Shown: positions 36,173 through 47,379 of the stretch, in pieces | Position numbering within the stretch: the stretch's first letter is position 1 | Layout: every line of letters starts with the position of its first letter | Assembly: GCA_030248065.1 (NCBI GenBank) | Contig: JASAMV010001452.1 | Location: 22,884 to 86,883, forward strand | Length of the DNA: 64,000 nucleotides | Source of the DNA: Rhynchonema sp. JSB1_4 | Lineage: Eukaryota; Nematoda; Chromadorea; Monhysterida; Xyalidae | Direction of reading: 5' to 3' | Program-made: the position numbers and the translations under genes | The notes under the pieces: model-generated | What the model was told of the DNA's origin: nothing | Database searches by the model: none | What the model saw: the letters and a program-made list of their open reading frames with translations, nothing else

Positions 36173-37929
36173 TTCTTTTCAGTTGCTGTGAATCCGATCT
36201 CGTTTCTGTAATGGGATACTCTACGGTCGCGCAAATATGGTCGAGATAAGCAGGACCCCAGCGCCGATCGCCTCGTTGGTTACAAAAACTTCGTCACGCG
36301 TTGGTGCCTGAGAAGGGGGTGGTGGTTGGATGAAAATTCCTGATGTTCTGGTTATCTGTCCAGTGATCTGAAAACGTTATTGTTTCCCCACTGACGTCAA
36401 CATGCGCTCGACACAACGACAGGAGCACACCACAAACATCTCGAGGTGGAAAACGGTACTCTCCCCAATAAGGGATCCACATTAATTGTAAGCGATCCAA
36501 ACGGTTTGAAACGAAGAAATGAAGACGCCCCGATTAATTGTCCTCCCGGGATAGAATAATAATAATAGAACTAATAGAACAGCAGCCCCGAACGTGAAGG
36601 TGGAGCAAATTGGTGGTCCGGTAATGCTGTGTGACTGTGTCGAACATTCTTTAAGCTTGCATACAAAATATACACAGCCTTTTAACCATATCTGGCGCTC
36701 GTAAACCGAGAGGGTACGGAAACAGGACATTTTTAATGGACACCCGCGATACTGGGGTGATTTCGGGGACCGTTCAATTTATTTCTCGGGAGGGGGGGTT
36801 ATATTTTTCATTTGAGCCCCGGGAGAAAAAAAAACACTGTTAATAACGGCCACAACAGATCGCTTCTTTTCCGCGCTGTCCACGTCCAACAATGCCAATT
36901 ATGTTCAGAAACCTGCATTCGGTTGTCCAGGCAAGTCTAAACAACGTTTGATATAACAGCGCAGCCCTACGACACCACCAACCCGTCCTGTGGTGGGGGT
37001 TGCGGTTCGGGTTAAATTAATGGGGAAGGAAGGCAATTTGTGGGGACGGTTCTATTTTTTTTTGGATTTTAACCCATTTAGAGGGGGGGTTCAATTGATG
37101 GGGGCAGGTCGATTAATGGCGGGTCCTATTTCCGACAAAATGGTGCCCACTTTAGCGCACTCGGAGAGGCTGATAGGAACTGTAGCAAAGGCGATGCCAT
37201 CGGTGGCTTACGTACCTGAGGAATTTGAGGGAAGGGGTCGGCCGCGGCGGTTAGGTCTTCGGATAAAGGATTTTTAATATAGTTATCATGTGCGGAGTCA
37301 TGCGAAAACCAAGCATTCACTCAGCTGGTCCGCAAATTTTGGGTAATTTAATGGGAAAAATTACTAATTGTATAGTGACTTTGGGCCTTCCGGTGAAAAG
37401 TTGATGCTTTTGACGCCAAAGCAGATCGGAAACGTACTGCTGGGGTTTAAATAACGACGGGGGAGCGCCAAGTGCAGCAGGTCAAACATCGGAAAAATAT
37501 GTAGCGTAGCAGCTTAACGGGGAATGCCTGCTGTACAGGGGGGGGGGGGTTGAGGCGCCCATCCAAATTCATCCCGTCCGCCCACGTCCAATAGTGATGG
37601 CAGTGCGCTCTTAATCCACGCTGATCGTGGTGTCAAAGCACACGGAAGAAACAGGGACAATGGCATGAATTTTATTGTGTCTTTCTCAGAAGTGACGATG
37701 GAACGGAAGCGCGGGGCGCGGGGTGTTCGGGGCTTTAATTTGGATGGCGGTGGTCGCATATTACGAATTAACATGACAAATTCCAAAACTTCCTTCAAAA
37801 TCAGGGTCGCGGGCGAAAACTGAATACCAGAGAAAATGACACCACTGTTTTTGTTGCAGCAAAGGACTTTTTTTCACACCCGTTCTTTTGATGCTGATTT
37901 AGATCGCTTTTTTCTTGTTGGAGTAACGG
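36173..37929. other. Intergenic; G-rich tracts, no gene
   Basis: Poly-G and poly-A runs occur at 36780-36850 and 37020-37100, with a poly-G run near 37540. Several proline-rich or glycine-rich frames (such as 37514-37798, minus) are open but look like low-complexity repeats. No exon chain found. Confidence 0.4.
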
Positions 37930-38121
37930 ATGAAGGTGCCTAACAACGGACAGAGCGATTTGTCTGATTCCGACGAGGCATTTAACGCACTCTGCGATCT
38001 GCTAATCGCCCAAAATCCGGTGCCCGAAGCGCAGATAGTCGATCGGACAAAGGTGCAATCGTGTGCAGGCGAGGTTTTGCCCGACATTCACGGACAGCCG
38101 GTTGGTTCCGACGCAACTTAA
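37930..38121 (+). CDS. Possible small single-exon gene (63 aa)
   Basis: An uninterrupted frame from ATG to TAA, with an acidic helical middle (DLSDSDEAFNALCDLLIAQN) and no low complexity. The complementary strand is also open over the same span, so the coding strand is not certain. It could be a lone exon of a larger gene. A TA-type MITE begins 20 bases after the stop. Confidence 0.35.
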   Translation: MKVPNNGQSDLSDSDEAFNALCDLLIAQNPVPEAQIVDRTKVQSCAGEVLPDIHGQPVGSDAT

Positions 38122-38141
38122 TCAAAAACACCTAATAATTA

Positions 38142-38312
38142 CTGTAAAAAACCTAACTAGACCCCCCCCGCGGAATAGTTCCGCCCCTCGGGATATCGAT
38201 CGGAAATAACACCGGATTTGGAAGGCTCTCGTTGAGAAACAAAAAATAATTTTAGAAACTGGAGTCAGTGAATTAACAGAGCCCCCCCCCCGTTCTATTT
38301 ACCTTTTTACGG
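38142..38312. mobile_element. TA-type MITE, reverse copy (about 171 bp)
   Basis: This is the diverged reverse complement of the element at 55016-55179. It begins CTGTAAAAAACCTAACTAGA, contains CCGGATTTGGAAGGCTCTCG, and ends CTATTTACCTTTTTACGG. The flanks are TA on the left and TG on the right, so the target duplication has decayed on one side. Confidence 0.75.
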
Positions 38313-38387
38313 TGACTCGACGTTCGCTAAAGAGATGGAAGTAAAGTAGTGTGCACAGTGGATCAGAGGTGGGAATGGGGGGCCCGG

Positions 38388-38525
38388 TCATCTTGGCCTA
38401 TCCCGGCCTGACCAGGTCAGGGGTTGGCCCGGCGCGGGTCGATCCGACGCTTTGGGCCGTGAGGCCCGGCCCGGGGCGGCCGGATTTGGAAAAAAGTCGG
38501 CCGGGCCCCGGCCGGACGCGATTTT
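38388..38525. repeat. CCGGGC-rich low-complexity tract
   Basis: Dense GGCCCGGCC/GGCCGGGCC words, also found at 54280-54400, 54620-54660 and 56860-56900. Open frames through it are Gly/Arg/Pro-rich on every frame and are not genes. Confidence 0.6.
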
Positions 38526-38869
38526 TTTCCGCACGACTATTTCCGATGACACCTCTTTTGGGCGAAAAGCGTGCCTTTTTACGTACAAAAAAACTGTCGA
38601 AGGATAAGTACGCTAACGGGGGAACATTGGGCAAGGCGTACCGTGAAGGGACAACACACGGACCCCCCCCCCCCGTCCCCGAAATTGCACGTGCGAGACG
38701 TGGCAGATAATATGTGGACCAGAACTAAGTCAGAACTGTCATTTTATGGACTTCAGTAAAGTATGGGATGACTGATGCCCTGCCTGAGCTCGCATAAATT
38801 ACCGTGGAAGACACGTTGACGGCGTAATCAATTTCCGATAATGCGACAGTCAGATTTCAGAGCGACTCG

Positions 38870-41800
38870 ATGGCGTCCAAACGCGGTGGGAAATCGAAAG
38901 GACCACAGCGCTCATGCCACGCTACCGATGTCAAACGGGAAAAATCTATCACGGACGAGTTGGGTCTGCTGAATCTGGCGTGTGAGTAAAAGTGTGGGAC
39001 TGACGTTCGGTTTGTTCATAGTATTCAAACACGTCTCATCGAGTAAGCTGGGCTGCAGTTCATGATCAGCCGTTAAAGCTTTGCAGTGCGCCAGGGCGAC
39101 GTCTGCTTCGAGATGCACACTGACCGCAACACACCGTTCACGCTGGCGCTACTGAAGGAGGGCGTCGCATTGGGCGAACCAAATCATTATATCGGTACGC
39201 AATGTTGCCTTTTTTTAATTCTCACAGGCACGCGACATGACAATGACCTGGTGAAGTTTGCGAAAATTTTTTTCGTGCGATTAATTCGGTCCGGGACCTC
39301 ATTATTTTTTTAAAAACTAGATATATGCAAATGGACTCACTTATGTGCAGGCCTTTATGATCCGCGCAAAATATCGCTTTTTGTTCCACAAATAAATATT
39401 TGCGTTCGGTTGTCGCTTTCTTTTGTTCACGACACATGGTCTTGTGCCACCATTGGTTGAAAACAGATGAAACAGAGATCAATGTCAATCAGGATTCGAA
39501 CAGGAGGCGTTAAAGAAAGGCTTCACGGTCAATAGGAAGATTTAAGAGCTTGTGACTAGCAAACGGCCTACACAAATGTTACCGTGGACCATGTGTCGCA
39601 GATATCCACCCAGACGTCAAGCAACTGTCAAACGATGACATCCAGAAGAAGCTCGACAATTGCGTGTCCGAGTATTTCAAAGCCGTCTCTCCACACATGG
39701 TTGTTCGTTTTCGTGAGCTGATGGCGTCTGGATTCTCAGGTCTCCGCGCCATGAAAGTCTACGGTGCTGCAAAATTCGACGACAAAAACTTCACGGTCGA
39801 GGTAAAGATGCCTTCTCTCACTTTCATTTGTGTGCTAAAAGTCGACGAAGAGCGTTGCTGCTTACACCGGTTGTGCCCATTGAGCGTCGGTGCTTAACTG
39901 TTGTTCATTCGGTGTCGGCCTGTCCGATGAGTTTCGTTCACATAAAAGAATGTACAGCATGTGCACCGCATTGTGGTATACATCACAGATGTTCTACTGC
40001 AATTCACCGGAGAAATCAGTCGAAGAGGCAGAGGTTATCGCATTGATGATGGTACCGACGTGTTTCGATATCGCGCTGTACTACATCGCGCAGCTGCTCT
40101 CGCATCCAACGGCGGTTAGTGTGCAGTCCCGTAGTTTTTGCTTGCACGCACATTGGCACATTGAGTAACGAATAATAACATCCTCTCGGTGTTGCATTTT
40201 ATGATGCGGACGCGGAAGACAGGAAACCGTCGACACCGGTCGCGAATTACATTTTTCTCGCTAAACAGATAAAACTGCAATAATCAGGTTCAATTCGTTG
40301 AATGCGGTCTCTGCGAGCCGAAATTTATCGAACCGCTGATTCGACGCAGTTCAAACACATCGTTGCAATTCAACCTTGGTGTTGGCAATTTCGATTCGAA
40401 GAACGAATCAGTCGTGGACAAACTGTCCACATTCTTCAGGACGGTCGACACTTTTGAAGCACCGGTGGAACTGCATGTACGTTGTCTTTAGTGCATTACG
40501 GAATCGCATGGTGGTGATAATGAACGGCTCGATTGGCGTTACATGACTTGCTCTCAGACCTCCACGACAGATCTATGTCCAGCCTGCCGTTAAATCTTTT
40601 TAACCGCGTTACAATTTTGGAAAATCTTGATTGCTGCTCATGGTGCGTACACGTGAGCTCGCGTGTAATGGTGATTCTCCCAGACACACCTCTCGTGCAA
40701 GCGCTGCCTATGCATATTGTAGCTAAACAGTTTTAAAAGGGTTGTTGGCACTTCTGTGTGTTAAACGATGGAGATTAAGCGTGAAAAATGTGATTCGTCA
40801 GGCTGGAGTACGTTATCATTTTATCCTCGAATAAAACAACGTGTGCACTGCAGCTGACAGCCGAGTGTTGCGCAACCGACGATGTGGTGACACAGTTCGT
40901 CAATGTGTTCCTCGACAGTGGTCTACACCAACGCGTGGTGTCTCTGATCGTGGGCTTCGCCAGCATCGATGGTGCACTAATCGACATGGTGGGCCTCATT
41001 ACATTCTACCTTTTTTGTTTTTTTTTGTTTTAAAAAGAGTGAAAAAGTCAAAAATATCAGCTAATAGATACGGCCGTCGACTTTTTTTGGAATGTCTTGC
41101 AACACCGCACCCGCGCAGATATTTTCAGGTAATGAAGATGCGTCTGCGATCGCTCAAAATTTACAGTCGTTATCCACCGTCTCGCGCCCTATCAATCCCG
41201 CCTTCCGACTATCAGGCTTTCCTGCGCGCTGCTGACAGGGATGGTGAACTGGAAAGTCTCCTGATCTCCGATGTGGAGCCATCCGAACCAGATTGTGGAA
41301 ATGCTCGAAAGATTGCGAGTATGATCGAGGGTTGGTGCAGTTGTGATTACAGTTGGTGGGCTCGCAGACGTTTCCTGTCAGATGGCGCGCAACTGTTCTG
41401 TTTTTTTCCCCTGTTGTCCATTGAACAGCCTGTGATCCACACACACGTACGTTTTGGAAAGGGAAACAACGGTAAAGAAAACAATTTTTTGGGAAGTCAA
41501 GTTCGACATACCGACCATATTGAACTTTGATTCTACTGAAACGCGTCAGTTTATGAATGTCTGAACGGTGGGGCCTATAACCAGGACCAACCCAACATTT
41601 CGGTATCATCGCAATTATTTTCAGAGCCCGATCGTGAACCCGTTCTTTATCTTTACAGTCCATTGTGAACAACATATAACTGTTGGTCTGTGCTATCTGG
41701 GAGCAGATGCTCGCCACCGACAGTTATGTCGAGCGTGTGTGTACCCTTGGCTTAGGTGTTCCTAATTAGTTGGAGCCGCTATGGCCGGGAGGGCAATCCC

Positions 41801-43091
41801 ATATGGATGAAGACAGAAGTACATCCATTCTTGTTAACGGCCGCCCTACTGTGGATAACCAATGGTGTCACGTACACCTCTTTGTAAGCATTTAAGCACT
41901 CCCCGCACCGATTCTGAGTGGGTTGGTGGAAATCGATGTCGAAAAGGTGCCGCAATCCGGTGTCGTGGTCAAGAAGCCGAGCCCATTTGGATTCGTTTTG
42001 GCTGTACTCAAACGGTAGTTTCTAATTATGTTCATGAATGCGCCTCAAGCTACGTAATATTGGCAGGTATTGTGATTTATTTATTCCAAGATCACCCCGT
42101 CTGTCGACCATTGTCGTGTCGGATTCACAGCATAATCCGCGATTCGGTCCACCAAACAAGGCGCTAGCGTTGCCCGAGTTGTTTGTAAAAGCGGTGGAGT
42201 TGGCTGTCAACGCACGGGAACAAAATGCCGACCGTTACAAGGTGTTCATTGACATGCAGGTGAGTCCTCATTGCAGAACAGCTGCGCTGCTTGTGGTACT
42301 GTAAATGTGATTTCTTCACATAGAAAATAAGGAATTTATGTGGGGGGTGAGTTTGATAGAGAAAGGAAAGAAATTTTTCGTCGAGTCTGGCCATAGCATT
42401 GTGCCATGAATCGAATCGGTGAGAGGAATTACAGGACACAATTGTGGTCGATATGAAAACTGGTGTTGACATCTTCTTCATCAAGTCGACAGACACGCCG
42501 AGTTCGGTGGGTGCTGCAATCGAGTTTGTGGTGAAACCCGTGAAACGTCGATCACCATGGTTGTTCACGGTGTCATCAACCTTCGGCCGTAGCCCCGGTA
42601 GGTTGTCCGCTCGGAGCAGCTGCGCCACTCTGGTTTACCTGAGAAACATGTTTGGAATACCCGTTTCATTCCTGTTTACGTCGCGTTTTGGGCACGTTCG
42701 GGAGGAATTTTGAGCAAAGGCCAACCCTTCGTCCATCTAGTGCCTCCGAGTTATTTTATACCAAATTTACTGGCTTTTCGCGTAGTATTTTGGACGCAAC
42801 TAAATATTCCTTCATCTCTCCGAAAAAAAGCGACCACACGGGGATCGGAGCAGAAAAAAAAATAATAAAATTTAACACTTAGGTTCCTGTGCTGCACATG
42901 CGAATTTTTAAAAAAAGGACCCCGACCGTGTTCTTGTATGCATACAGTCCGAATTGTGAGGGTGGGCTGCTAATGTGTACATTGTAGAGAAGCCACGACT
43001 CGAGCTGTCGATATCATGTGAAGTGGATTGCGACGACAATCAAATGCGATTCACAAAGTCGCTGAGCTACTACATGCAGCCAGTCAACTGA
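38870..43091 (+). CDS. Orphan twelve-exon gene, complete (635 aa)
   Basis: Exons 38870-38981 (ATG), 39087-39194, 39602-39801, 39932-40114, 40288-40476, 40854-40988, 41129-41446, 41625-41755, 41919-42014, 42091-42259, 42435-42597 and 42988-43091 (stop) agree in phase at every junction and total exactly 636 codons. The N-terminus is basic (MASKRGGKSKGPQRS). The body is mostly helical: KLDNCVSEYFKAVSPHMVVR, AEVIALMMVPTCFDIALYYI, TQFVNVFLDSGLHQRVVSLI, and ALPELFVKAVELAVNAREQN. There is no signal peptide; the only strongly hydrophobic stretch is in exon 4. I recognise no family, catalytic motif or repeat. The 3' end has a competing helical frame (VAELLHAASQLTRVLETVQA), so an alternative last exon is possible. 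Confidence 0.75.
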
Positions 43092-44170
43092 CTCGAGTGT
43101 TGGAAACCGTGCAAGCACAGAAGCATAAATTTTTTTCGATTTGTTCCCTGTGGTTTTTTTTGTAAAAATTTCTGTGTCTGATGATCATATGTGTTACAGT
43201 TTGTCTTGTTTGCCTCTTTTCGCTTTGAAACTTCGATGCATTGCGGATCGCCCAGCACGCATTTTTGTCATACTCTGTTTGTTTCGGTGGGGCTTCCGAT
43301 GTTTACTGCTTTCCTTCCTTTTGTAGTGTCTGCGTTTTGGGCATCTCTCATGCCTGCGGTGACCATAGCGCACATTGAGGTAGTCGAAGAATGAGATCTA
43401 TGCAAATATTCGTGCATCTGTGTCCATGTGTTTCATGTTTCACAAACCCGGTGACTGGCTGTGTTTACCGCGGGGTACATTGCTTTCAGGATTTTTTTCT
43501 TGCTATTTCAGGGCGTATTAATACCTTCACTACATAGATTGTTTTTTTTCGTATTCGGGTCAGAATTACTGACTGCGGTGTGTATGATAGAATGCGTGCT
43601 CTCTGTGGATGCAGCATAACGAGATCACTCGTGTTTAAACAGACCCATATCGTGTTTTTTTTTGCTTTGGAACTGGTTTTTCTTCCTTCTTTACACTGTT
43701 TTGATTCACATAGTATGCAAACGAATCGGTCTGTCGCTGGGGAACGCGCCGTGATACGAACATGGTTGCAGACCGTCCCAAGAAGTGTGTAACAACAGCC
43801 TTACCACGTCACACGTGTTTAACGGCGGCACTATAACATTTCATTTTTTTGGATTGAGGACGATGTCAGGGTGAGAATTTTGAGACTGGTGGTGATGGTG
43901 GGTTCTCTTGTGTTTCCGGTGTAACAAGGGATTATGCAGAGTACACCTTGCTCACACGGTGTACATTGGGTCCACCGTGATGCAACGCTGTGTCGTCTTT
44001 TCTCTTTTGTTCTTTTAAACTGTAATTAATTGTACTTGTGACTTATAATGATTCACTTTGTGTTCTTTGTTGTCACTTCGGTCGCCGCTTTTTTTTGTTG
44101 ATTATCGTGCTCATACTGCGTTTGCACCACTCCATTTATTGTTGGTAGAGAGTGTAGTCTGTATTGTCAC
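43092..44170. other. Intergenic, T-rich; no convincing gene
   Basis: A plus-strand frame at 43580-43792 (70 codons) is open but poor in composition and lacks splice partners. The remainder is T-rich between two plus-strand genes. Confidence 0.4.
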
Positions 44171-45669
44171 ATGGGCGTATCTGAACAGCAGGTCCACACT
44201 GTCCTCACTCTCCACGATACTGAGTTTCATGGTGCCGATTCACCAGTTACCTTGTGCGCGCCCTTGTTTCAATTCGGAGTACGCGGCGGACATGGATTGA
44301 GATCGTACCTCAAAATATCTGCAGCTGTTCTTGTTCCACAAAATGCACACCGGGAGTGCGATGCAGCGGTATAAAAAACCTGTCTTGTTTCCACTGTGAG
44401 GTTACTGCAAGGATGGCGTTGCATACGACCGCTGAGACCTCTCATAAGAATACGGATGCCATCAGTATGCCAAAAAAATATTTTCCAGTTATCACCGTGA
44501 AGTCGACGGACGGCAGGTGTGATTCCCCACGGGCAAACGATCATGATGTACGGACCGCAAACATTGTCATGTACAATGTACACCCGACACCAATCGGACC
44601 ATGTTCCGCATTCACGATACGATTCAGGTACAGTTATCATGTAACCGGTGTTCTATTGAAACGTCTGTCACTTTCTAGCAAAAAAATAACAGCGCTCGCG
44701 CATGCGCATGACAAGGCCCCACTCGGCTGTCCGCAACCTTAACTAGCAAAACGAACAGCCCTTCGCACACCTGCAGAGGAAAGCGACACTCGGCTGTGCA
44801 CAACGCTGATTTTGACCATCTCCCAATTATGATTCATTATTTCAGATTTATTTGGGTACACTAATTCGTCTGTGGCGGTGCTACGACGTCATGCTCAGTC
44901 ACGGCAGTCTGCGGTCCAAATGCACACTGCACGGCAACGCGATTGGCCCAAGCGGTTGGATTGAGACATCCTTCACAGTGTACGACGTTAGTTCACACTT
45001 GAAAAGTCCTCGGCTTAGTACCGGTTTATCTTGCTGAGTTGTCATCAAAATGTAGCTGATAGTGTCTCACAGCTGCGAATGCCCGCAGTTACAATGAACC
45101 CGGTGAAACAATCATGAACCACCTGCTAATCGTACATTTTGATCGTTGTTGCTATCGTATGCTGCACTGTACAATTAACGGCGTGCGAACATTGCGCTAT
45201 GGGCGTACTTCAGGCTTGGAAAGTCGAGGGTCGGTTGGGCGTCATGGCGTCACTCTGTGTCAACAACGGGCAACATGGTTGGCTGTTCGAGGTGCAACTT
45301 ACCACGACTATTGTGTCAACGGGCCAGCTTGTGCGTTACGTGATCTCGGAGCCTCTTTTCCACGAACATGGCATTCGTGTCGGATACAGTGTCCAGGTAA
45401 GATCGAATACATGCAGGATAACATTATTTCAGTCTTCGTTTGAAATTGTGCTCAAAAAAATTACCGTGACTGTCCTGCTACTGCTGTTCAGGCAGTCACG
45501 GCACTGTTTGGTGCGGAATACACTTGCACAAATATATGCCTTCCACAGACACCTTTTCGCGATTCAGGTGACTGACGGGACGCATGTCGATCTGGACGTC
45601 GTGTTGGTCGACTCACAGGGGACCGTTTTCCAGGGCAGCGTCAGGCAGACCACCGAACCAACGGTGTGA
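44171..45669 (+). CDS. Orphan five-exon gene, beta-rich (265 aa)
   Basis: Exons 44171-44368 (ATG), 44401-44627, 44899-44986, 45214-45396 and 45568-45669 (stop) agree in phase (0, 2, 0, 0) and total exactly 266 codons. The chain is dominated by alternating hydrophobic and polar residues: VHTVLTLHDTEFHGAD, KYFPVITVKSTDGRCD, GWIETSFTVYD, LFEVQLTTTIVSTGQLVRYV, and VTDGTHVDLDVVLVDSQGTV. This suggests an all-beta sandwich or jelly-roll-like fold, which is inference from pattern only. It follows the 635-residue gene on the same strand after about 1.1 kb. A competing exon at 44777-44855 also fits by phase and could be an alternative exon. Confidence 0.7.
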
Positions 45670-46792
45670 TTTGTGATGCATACGTGCTTCGGTTGTGTCA
45701 TCGGTCGAACGTCGTCACTGATTCCTAAAGGGTCATGCGTAAATAAGGGAGTTGTTTGTCACTTGAACTTAGGGTTAAGGTTTTTGTTCCTATTGTGGAA
45801 ATGTTTGCAGTACAATGTGAGGGGACTCAGTCTTCTGAGTGAAAAACAAGCGTTGCTATTGTGAGTCGCATGTGACACGCACACTAAATCTTCATTGGTT
45901 CACATACATGTTTTTTTATCCACACTGTATCAACAAATTTAACACAAGAAAGGAAACACAAGAAAAAAATTTGGACGCAGGAATGGCATAGTAACCCGTA
46001 TTGGTCAGGTAGGCCAGGCACGAGGTATTCCAGGTTGCTTTGTGTAGAAATCCTGACTCCAGCATAATGACGAGAAAGGCAAGAAAAAGGCACCACATGA
46101 TTAGAAGAAAAATACAAGTTCGTAAGAAGCACACAAAATAATTCTGGCATTTGTTATCACTCAAATGGATCCAGCAAAACGAAGTTTTAAATTTGGTTAG
46201 CGAGATTCGATTCATGTGAAAAAAACTTTGTAGTGGGAAAGGAACACTTCGATGCAGCTCTGCAGACGAGATCAATAAAAAAAAAGGCCAAACTTTTCAC
46301 AACAGGTCAAACTGTAGCCTTATGTAGCGGGGATCGGTTCGATCTCTGTCAATGAAATAGAGACTGTGCAGGTAGACAAACAGTGTCGAACAAAGCTAGC
46401 GAACCGCCACCCATCGCTATTTCATGCATCTATTTATGAAAAAGTCACACCAACGCTCTTTGGATTTCTTCTGCTGCGATACAAACATATGTGGCGATTT
46501 TGCGAGCAGGGCGACGGTCTCTCAATAAAAAAAAGCTCGGTACGATTCAGGCCACATAGTTATGATGCCCTCCTCGACGTCGGACCGTGGGCTAGTAGGG
46601 GGCAGCTTAATAGCGAGGAAGCAAACAAGAAATTCTGATGTGCAAGTCAAGAAGAAAGTGAACTCAAGGACGCATTTCTCTGGTACTTTAGCGGGAAACG
46701 AGCAAAGTTAAAAGAAAAAGAAAGTACAAACGCACAACAAATATTCAGCGCAAACAAGCGAGTATGTGCAACATCTACTAGCGTGGCCCTTC
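45670..46792. other. Intergenic; nothing supported
   Basis: Frames on both strands are short or of poor composition. No splice chain or repeat was seen. Confidence 0.4.
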
Positions 46793-46963
46793 TCAATTGA
46801 AGCTTTGCAATTTGTGCAGTTGTGCCTTGAGGTTTCGAATGCGTTCCGCACAATGTTGACTGACGCGCTCGAAGAGCTCCTCGAACTCCGGCTGATCAAT
46901 CATTCTGTGGCTTTGTTCAGCCACGCCTGCACAACAATTCAATGTAACCGACGGGCACTCCAT
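46793..46963 (-). CDS. Small helical ORF (56 aa)
   Basis: ATG at 46963, stop at 46793-46795. The C-terminal half is an amphipathic helix (EFEELFERVSQHCAERIRNL, then KAQLHKLQSFN), like the last exons of the coiled-coil family at 20.5-24 kb in style, though not alignable by eye. An acceptor (ttgttgtgcag) sits inside the frame, so this may be the last exon of a larger gene rather than a complete one. Confidence 0.4.
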   Translation of the reverse strand: MECPSVTLNCCAGVAEQSHRMIDQPEFEELFERVSQHCAERIRNLKAQLHKLQSFN

Positions 46964-47379
46964 GATAAAAACAAGGCCTACATAAGTGAACCAAAGCCAT
47001 TGTTGCCATCAGAATGTTGTATCACTGTCAGTCCAGTGGCGGACAAAGTGTGGAAAAACGCCTTTCGAGTACACCAGGGTTGCGTACCATTTTAACATAA
47101 CCCGGCCTCTTCAGTGTGCAGAAAGGTGCGAAGTGCTTGGGTGAATGAAAGCCATTTTTTTCCTTTGAATGAGGTGGTAATATTAAGGTGACAGGTTGGC
47201 GTTTTTTCCACTTGCGCCCCTTGATTCCGGTACAAGAGCGACTACAACGAGGTTTCCGTCGTCTGGGTGATTTCACTGGTTCTAAGCGGGAAAATAGTGC
47301 TGTTTCCAACACAGCAACGGGCTGTAGACTGCGCCCCCCCCCGACCAGCCGACGGAAACACTAGACTGACAGTGAGCGA

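Noticed and set aside
38351..38710. Gly/Arg/Pro-rich open frames
   Set aside because: Generated by CCGGGC low-complexity DNA; every frame is open for the same reason.
41154..41717. A 187-codon open frame on the minus strand
   Set aside because: It is antisense to exons 7 and 8 of the 635-residue gene, which fit in phase on both sides.
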